In this document: piece by piece, positions 59,448 to 64,000 of the stretch
Layout: each line of letters starts with the position of its first letter
How positions within the stretch are numbered: position 1 is the first letter of the stretch
NCBI RefSeq assembly: GCF_900106675.1
Contig: NZ_FNOB01000003.1
Span: 124,001-188,000 of the forward strand
DNA: 64,000 nt
Reading direction: 5' to 3'
DNA from: Allgaiera indica
GTDB lineage: Bacteria > Pseudomonadota > Alphaproteobacteria > Rhodobacterales > Rhodobacteraceae
The notes under the pieces: model-generated
Told to the model about the DNA's origin: nothing
What the model saw: only the letters and a program-made list of their open reading frames with translations
Databases searched by the model: none
Made by a program: the position numbers and the translations under genes

Positions 59448-61565
59448 ATGCCCCATTCGCTTGATCAACTGCTTCCCTCGCTGCAATCACTGGGGGCGTG
59501 GTCCTACTGGATCATCGGCCTGGGTTCGATGCTGGAGGCCTTCTTCCTGACCGGCGTTGTCGTTCCCGGCACGCTGGCGGTCGATGCCGCGGGGATCCTG
59601 GCGCAGCGCGGGTTCCTGAATGTGTTCGATCTGTTCTGGTTCGTCGCGATCGGGTCCATCCTGGGCGGAGAACTGGGCTATTGGACCGGGCGCTGGGGCA
59701 GCCGCAGGATCTTCACGCATTTCGATCCGGGCCGATCGCGCGCCTTCCGCCGCGCCCAGGACCTGTTCGAGCGCCGGGGCGGACTGGCGCTGGTGCTGGG
59801 GCGGCTGTTGGGGCCGGTGGCGGGCTTTGTGCCGCTGGCGGCGGCGGTGGCCGGCATGGCGCCGCGCCGGTTTCGTATCTGGAACGTGATCGGGGCGCTG
59901 CCCTATGCGGCGATCCACCTCAGCCTGGGCTATTTCTTCGGCGACATCTTTGCCCGGATCGGCCCTGCCGCCACGCGCCTTGCGCTGTTCGCGGCCGCCG
60001 CCGCCGCGATCCTGGCCGTGCTGGCCTACATGGTCGTGCGGATCGAGCGCCACCTGCCGTCGCTTCTGTCCGTGGCCGCGGCCTATCTGGAGGCGCTGGC
60101 GCAGCTGGCGCCGGTTCAGGCCTGGCGGGGGCGCCACCCACGGCTGGCCGCTTTCCTGGCGCGTCGGCTGGACCGAGGGCAGTTTCTTGGCCTGCCGGCG
60201 ACGTTGATCGCGCTGGCCTTCGGCTATGTCTTGCTGATCTATCTGGGGTCGGTGCTGGATTTCCTGATGGCGGCGCCGATCGTTCAGGCGGACAAGAACA
60301 TCGCCGCCCTGATGCATGTCTTCCGCAATCCGCTGCTGATCCGGCTGGCGGCGATCGTCACCGCCTTCGGCATCTGGCAAAGCGTCAGCCTGGTCCTGGT
60401 CGCCGCGCTGGCGACATTGCTGCTGGCGCGGCGTGGGCCGCTGGCGGCGGGGCTGGCCGCGGCGGTGGCGGGCAATGTGGTGTCGGTGGCGGTGCTGAAG
60501 CTTGCCTTCCACCGCACGCGGCCCGAATTCGCCTATTTCGTCGAAGGTACCAACAGCTTTCCCAGCGGCCATGCAGCGATCTCGGTCGCGCTTTACGGGA
60601 TGCTGGCCTATATCGCCTGGCGCCTGCGCCTGCTGGGGCCGATCACGGCTGCCCTGCTGGCGCTGCTGGCGGCCTTTCTGATCGGGCTGAGCCGGCTTTA
60701 TCTGATCGAGCATTACCTCAGCGACGTGCTGAACGGCTATCTGGTGGGGGCGATGTGGCTGCTGATCGGCATTTCGGTCGCCGAATGGCTGCAGACCCGG
60801 GCCGAGGCCGCCGGCGCCGCGCCGCCGGGCCGGGCGGAGCGCGCCGCGAAATCCCCGCGCCGCTGGCTTGCACCGGGGATGTGGGCGCTGGCACTGCTGG
60901 GAAGCCTGTGGGTGTCGGCCAGCTACCACAAGGCGCTGACCCCGCCGCTGGCGCCGGAAAAGATCGCGACCGTCAGTGATCTGCCGGGGTTCTTCGCGGC
61001 CACCGGCGCGCCTGGACGGATCGACAGTATCGACGGCTCGCCCCTCGCGCCGGTCAACCTGATCCTCGTGGCCCGCGACCGCGACGCGCTGCAGCGGGCG
61101 CTGGCCGCGGCCCGCTATGCGCCCACCGAACCCGCGACTCTGTCCTCGATCCTGAGCGCCGCCATGGCCGAGGCGACGGGCAAACCCGATCCGCGCGCGC
61201 CCGCGATGCCCGCCTTCTGGAACTCGATCCCCAGCGCCATGACCTATGTCGCGCAGGTCCCGCCCGCGGGGCCGCAGGCCAGGGCCGGGTTGCGCCACCT
61301 GCTGCGGGTCTGGCCCACGCGGTGGCGCGATGCCCAGGGGCGGCAGATCTTCGTCGCCACCGCAAGTTTCGACGACGCCCAGATTTGGGAGGCATCCGAG
61401 CAGATGGATCCGCACACCGACCGGGATCGCGACGCGCTGGTCGCGGCGTTGCGCGCGGCGGGGCAGGTCGAAAGCGCCGAACCGGCGCCGCTGCCGAAAG
61501 CCGACGGCAGCCTGCGCGGCCATTGGCAATCGGACGGCGTCGCGACGGTCCTGATCCTGCGCTAA
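59448..61565 (+). CDS. DedA-PAP2-LssY_C fusion membrane protein
   Basis: The 705-residue protein joins three domains. An N-terminal DedA domain (about 20-190) has FFLTGVVVPGTLAVDAAGILA and GGELGYWTGRWGSRR. The PAP2-type phosphatase (about 240-450) has all three catalytic motifs: KLAFHRTRP (K351-P359), FPSGH (to H375) and SRLYLIEHYLSDV (S415-D426). A C-terminal LssY_C-like domain (about 500-690) includes PAPSNHRLF-type features less clearly seen here. It probably dephosphorylates a lipid at the periplasmic face while the DedA part flips lipids. The ATG at 59448 is chosen. Confidence 0.87.
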   Translation: MPHSLDQLLPSLQSLGAWSYWIIGLGSMLEAFFLTGVVVPGTLAVDAAGILAQRGFLNVFDLFWFVAIGSILGGELGYWTGRWGSRRIFTHFDPGRSRAFRRAQDLFERRGGLALVLGRLLGPVAGFVPLAAAVAGMAPRRFRIWNVIGALPYAAIHLSLGYFFGDIFARIGPAATRLALFAAAAAAILAVLAYMVVRIERHLPSLLSVAAAYLEALAQLAPVQAWRGRHPRLAAFLARRLDRGQFLGLPATLIALAFGYVLLIYLGSVLDFLMAAPIVQADKNIAALMHVFRNPLLIRLAAIVTAFGIWQSVSLVLVAALATLLLARRGPLAAGLAAAVAGNVVSVAVLKLAFHRTRPEFAYFVEGTNSFPSGHAAISVALYGMLAYIAWRLRLLGPITAALLALLAAFLIGLSRLYLIEHYLSDVLNGYLVGAMWLLIGISVAEWLQTRAEAAGAAPPGRAERAAKSPRRWLAPGMWALALLGSLWVSASYHKALTPPLAPEKIATVSDLPGFFAATGAPGRIDSIDGSPLAPVNLILVARDRDALQRALAAARYAPTEPATLSSILSAAMAEATGKPDPRAPAMPAFWNSIPSAMTYVAQVPPAGPQARAGLRHLLRVWPTRWRDAQGRQIFVATASFDDAQIWEASEQMDPHTDRDRDALVAALRAAGQVESAEPAPLPKADGSLRGHWQSDGVATVLILR

Positions 61566-61609
61566 AGCCGTGGCACGCGCCGGGGCCGTGGCCGGGGTGG
61601 GTGCGGTCG

Positions 61610-61625
61610 CTTACCGATCGGTATG
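61610..61625. promoter_or_regulatory. Second copy of the 16-bp palindrome, upstream of a COG4705 gene
   Basis: CTTACCGATCGGTATG contains the perfect 12-bp palindrome TACCGATCGGTA and matches the site at 59283-59298 at 12 of 16 positions. It lies about 84 bp before the first COG4705 gene. Confidence 0.5.
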
Positions 61626-61708
61626 GCGCCGGAAAGGGGCGTGACAATCCCCGTGGGCATCTTCGCGGGCACGGCCAGAAGCCGAGCGCAGAGATGGAGC
61701 AAGACAAC

Positions 61709-62494
61709 ATGACCGCCACGACCCGCCCCGACCGGATCCCCAACCGCGTGCCGCAGGTCACCTGGGATTTCTGGGTGATCAAGCTTCTGGCCGTGACCGT
61801 GGGCGAAACCGCCGCGGATTTCCTGAGCCAGACCCTGGGCCTGGGCCTGCCGCTGACCTCGCTGCTGATGAGCGCCGTCCTGGTGCTGTCGCTGATCTGG
61901 CAGTTCCGCCAGAAAGCCTATGTGCCGATGGTCTACTGGACCGCCGTGGTGTTGATCAGCATCGTCGGCACGCTGATTTCGGACAATCTGGTTGATAACC
62001 TGGGCTTTCCGCTGTCCTTCACCACCCCGGTCTTCGCCGCCGCGTTGGCGGCCACCTTCATCGCCTGGTACGCGGTAGAGCGGACGCTGTCGATCCACGC
62101 CATCTTCACCTTCCGGCGCGAGGCCTTCTACTGGCTCGCGATCCTGTTCACCTTCGCGTTGGGCACCTCGGCGGGGGATCAGCTTTCGGAAGGGCTGGGG
62201 CTGGGCTACCTGACCGCGGGCGCCGTCTATGGTGCGGTGATCGCGGTGATCGCGGGGGCTTTCTATGCCGGGTGGATGAACGGGGTCCTGGCCTTCTGGC
62301 TGGCCTATATCCTGACCCGGCCGATGGGGGCCTCGTTCGGCGATTACCTGTCGCAGCCGTTGGCCGACGGCGGGCTGGGCCTGGGCACGGTGGGCACCAG
62401 CGCGCTGTTCCTGACCGCGATCGCGGCGACGGTGGTCTACATGAGCCTAAGCCACGACGGTGAGGAAGCCGCGCAGTCCTCGCCGCGGGGCTGA
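61709..62494 (+). CDS. COG4705-type membrane protein (first copy)
   Basis: The 261-residue integral membrane protein has about seven to eight helices and duplicated segments: WDFWVIKLLAVTVGETAADFLSQTLGLG near the N-terminus and AFYWLAILFTFALGTSAGDQLSEGLGLGYLT in the middle, both containing a GE/GD-T/S-A-x-D pattern. The family is uncharacterised. I chose the ATG at 61709 with GGAGC nine bases before it; an ATG five codons upstream is possible. A homologue follows. Confidence 0.82.
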   Translation: MTATTRPDRIPNRVPQVTWDFWVIKLLAVTVGETAADFLSQTLGLGLPLTSLLMSAVLVLSLIWQFRQKAYVPMVYWTAVVLISIVGTLISDNLVDNLGFPLSFTTPVFAAALAATFIAWYAVERTLSIHAIFTFRREAFYWLAILFTFALGTSAGDQLSEGLGLGYLTAGAVYGAVIAVIAGAFYAGWMNGVLAFWLAYILTRPMGASFGDYLSQPLADGGLGLGTVGTSALFLTAIAATVVYMSLSHDGEEAAQSSPRG

Positions 62495-62731
62495 GGCGGA
62501 CCGCGCGGCGGCCCGGCACGGCCGCGCCGCCGCGCCGGGCTGCCGCCCAAGAAACCCGCACACACGCCGCCTTGACGACTTCGTCAGCTCACGCCCTCTT
62601 CATCGCCCGAGCGCGGAAAAGCCGTTAGGCAGGGTCCCGCGCCCAGCACCCCACCCCGGGGGCCGCCCGCTGCCCCGCGCGACCCGCGGGGCATGGCGCG
62701 CATGGGGACAGGAAGCAGACGAAAGCCCGCC
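62495..62731 (+). promoter_or_regulatory. Gap between COG4705 genes with a palindrome
   Basis: TGACGA, CT and TCGTCA form a palindrome at 62573-62586, about 146 bp before the second COG4705 gene. It differs from the CTTAC motif. No gene is seen in the gap. Confidence 0.35.
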
Positions 62732-63529
62732 ATGACCGATACCGCGCTTGCCGCCCTATCCGCGGCCCCGCCGCACCGCAGCCCGGCCTCGAAGGTGCCC
62801 CAGGTGGCGCTGATCTTCTGGGTCGTGAAGATCCTCACCACCGGGATGGGCGAGACGACCTCGGATTTCCTGGCCCATCACATCTATCCGCCGATTGCCG
62901 TCATCATCGGCTTTCTCGGGCTGATTGCCGCGCTGGCGCTGCAACTGGCCGCGCCGCGCTACAACGCCTGGATCTACTGGCTGGCGGTGGTGATGGTCAG
63001 CATCTTCGGCACCATGGCCGCCGATGTGCTGCATGTGGGGCTTGGCATTCCCTATGTCGTGTCGACCACGTCCTTCGCGATCTCGCTGGCATTGATCCTG
63101 TGGCTTTGGCACCGGGTCGAGGGCACGTTGGCGATTCATTCGATCCATTCGCGCCGGCGAGAGCTGTTCTACTGGGCGACGGTGCTGGCCACCTTCGCGC
63201 TGGGCACCGCGGCGGGCGACATGACGGCGACCAGCCTGGGCCTTGGCTATCTTGATTCGGGGGTGATGTTCACCGGCATCTTCATGCTGCCCGCGCTGGC
63301 CTATTGGCGGCTTGGCCTGCCCGAAGTGCCCGCCTTCTGGTTCGCCTATATCGTGACCCGGCCGCTGGGGGCCTCGTTCTCGGACTGGATGGGCGTGAAC
63401 CACGCGCGCGGCGGCCTGGCCTGGGGGACAGGGCCGGTCAGCCTGACGCTGGCGGCGCTGATCGTGCTGTGCGTGGGCTATCTTGCGGTCAGCCGCTGCG
63501 ATGTCGAGCCCGAGCCCGAACGTAAGTGA
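62732..63529 (+). CDS. COG4705-type membrane protein (second copy)
   Basis: This 265-residue protein is a diverged paralogue of the previous gene with the same repeat pattern: IFWVVKILTTGMGETTSDFLAHHIYPP and LFYWATVLATFALGTAAGDMTATSLGLGYL, then YIVTRPLGASFSDWM (YILTRPMGASFGDYL in the first copy). About eight hydrophobic helices. The ATG at 62732 gives an N-terminus similar to the first copy. Function unknown. Confidence 0.82.
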   Translation: MTDTALAALSAAPPHRSPASKVPQVALIFWVVKILTTGMGETTSDFLAHHIYPPIAVIIGFLGLIAALALQLAAPRYNAWIYWLAVVMVSIFGTMAADVLHVGLGIPYVVSTTSFAISLALILWLWHRVEGTLAIHSIHSRRRELFYWATVLATFALGTAAGDMTATSLGLGYLDSGVMFTGIFMLPALAYWRLGLPEVPAFWFAYIVTRPLGASFSDWMGVNHARGGLAWGTGPVSLTLAALIVLCVGYLAVSRCDVEPEPERK

Positions 63530-63550
63530 CGGCGATGGCAGGGGCGGTGT

Positions 63551-64000
63551 TCAGGCCTCACCCGTCAGCAGGCCCTGGCCCGAGCGGGGGTGCAGATGCA
63601 CCCTTGCGTGGTGGCCATCCTCGGCCATGACGAATTCCACCTCCGCGCCGATCTGATCGAGGGCCTGGCGTACGATCGCCAGGCCCAGCCCCGTGCCGTC
63701 GTCGCGGTTGGCGCCCTTGGCGAACTTCTGGAACAGCCGCGCGCGCAGGCTGTCGGGAATGCCGGTTCCCCCGTCGCGGATATCGATGGTATCCGGCGTC
63801 GTGTGCAGCTCGACCGTGCCGCCCGGCGGCGTTGCCTGAAGTGCGTTCTCGACCAGATTGCGCAACACCACCGCCAGCACCAGCCCGTCGGAGACCTCGC
63901 CATCGGGGCCGGGAATCAGCCGCAGGGTGACCTGGCGCGCCTCGGCGAAGAAGGCCAGTTCGGTGACCACCGACCGCGCGACATTGCCGGTGCGCGCGGG
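63551..64000 (-). CDS. Histidine kinase, C-terminal ATPase domain (5' end outside window)
   Basis: The frame is open from the window edge to a stop at 63551, about 149 residues. It contains the HATPase_c core: the N-box LRNLVENALQATPPGG, G1 IRDGGTGIPD, the F-box-like LFQKFAKGANRDDG and G2 GTGLGLAIVRQAL. The His phosphoacceptor and sensor lie outside the window. It faces the COG4705 genes convergently. Confidence 0.85.
   Translation of the reverse strand, partial: PARTGNVARSVVTELAFFAEARQVTLRLIPGPDGEVSDGLVLAVVLRNLVENALQATPPGGTVELHTTPDTIDIRDGGTGIPDSLRARLFQKFAKGANRDDGTGLGLAIVRQALDQIGAEVEFVMAEDGHHARVHLHPRSGQGLLTGEA

Noticed and set aside
59487..61529. Open frame of about 680 codons antisense to the DedA-PAP2 fusion
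   Set aside because: Gln/Arg/His-rich shadow; the sense strand has intact catalytic motifs.
62573..62586. TGACGA-CT-TCGTCA palindrome as a third copy of the CTTAC regulatory motif
   Set aside because: Its sequence and spacing differ from the two CTTAC sites, so it is listed only as an independent palindrome.

Overview
The window is GC-rich chromosomal DNA from an alphaproteobacterium, most likely of the order Rhodobacterales (Rhodobacter/Rhodovulum/Paracoccus-like). The evidence is an F1-only ATP synthase operon (atpHAGDC without the Fo genes), a HrcA/CIRCE-type groESL operon, Rhodobacteraceae-style genes (DUF2842 after purA, H-type lectin between atpC and prs, TIGR01459 HAD phosphatase, tandem LysE exporters), a TRAP transporter, and dense short operons with 1-14 bp gene overlaps. 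I see no insertion sequence, prophage, CRISPR array, tRNA or rRNA. Codon and base usage look uniform, so most of the window is core genome with a few accessory metabolic clusters.

Layout. 1-5.3 kb: end of a LysR regulator, a DegT-family aminotransferase, and a gamma-glutamyl-polyamine cluster (puuB-puuA-glutamine amidotransferase). 5.5-8.7 kb: a MotA/ExbB-MotB/OmpA-like ion-motor pair with a very long coiled coil. 8.9-13.1 kb: clpA, gloB and a SAM methyltransferase. 13.4-18.3 kb: atpHAGDC, closed by a strong terminator. 18.6-24.8 kb: H-type lectin, prs, a DsbA-like isomerase plus alpha/beta hydrolase, a threonine-aldolase-type lyase, a YcgN-like protein, ribF and a MaoC dehydratase. 24.9-30.4 kb: HAD phosphatase, Mn-dependent pyrophosphatase, groES-groEL and ftsY. 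30.5-36.3 kb: DMT exporter, peroxiredoxin, FAD reductase, rsmD, HAD, msrC, PhzF-like and DUF1330. 36.3-40.1 kb: LysE - tandem GFA - LysE, a lytic transglycosylase lipoprotein and an LLM monooxygenase. 40.2-44.4 kb: pyrG, secG, purA, DUF2842. 44.7-49.8 kb: an 843-residue mostly disordered acidic protein, thiamine pyrophosphokinase and two DMT transporters. 50.1-57.0 kb: a catabolic cluster built around a RuBisCO-like protein, a split transketolase, a MarR-type regulator and a DctPQM TRAP transporter. 57.1-64.0 kb: a two-component system, a DedA-PAP2-LssY_C fusion, two COG4705 membrane proteins and the end of a second histidine kinase.

The best candidate for something undescribed is 50064-57047. 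A TRAP carboxylate transporter and MarR regulator face a divergent operon of a two-subunit transketolase and a form-IV RuBisCO homologue that keeps only part of the RuBisCO active site. This resembles, but does not match in gene content, the apiose/apionate pathways known to use RuBisCO-like proteins. Other points of interest are a 16-bp palindrome shared by the promoters of the DedA-PAP2 fusion and the first COG4705 gene, a dispersed repeat family with an attached GC hairpin located after stop codons, and the coiled-coil motor pair.
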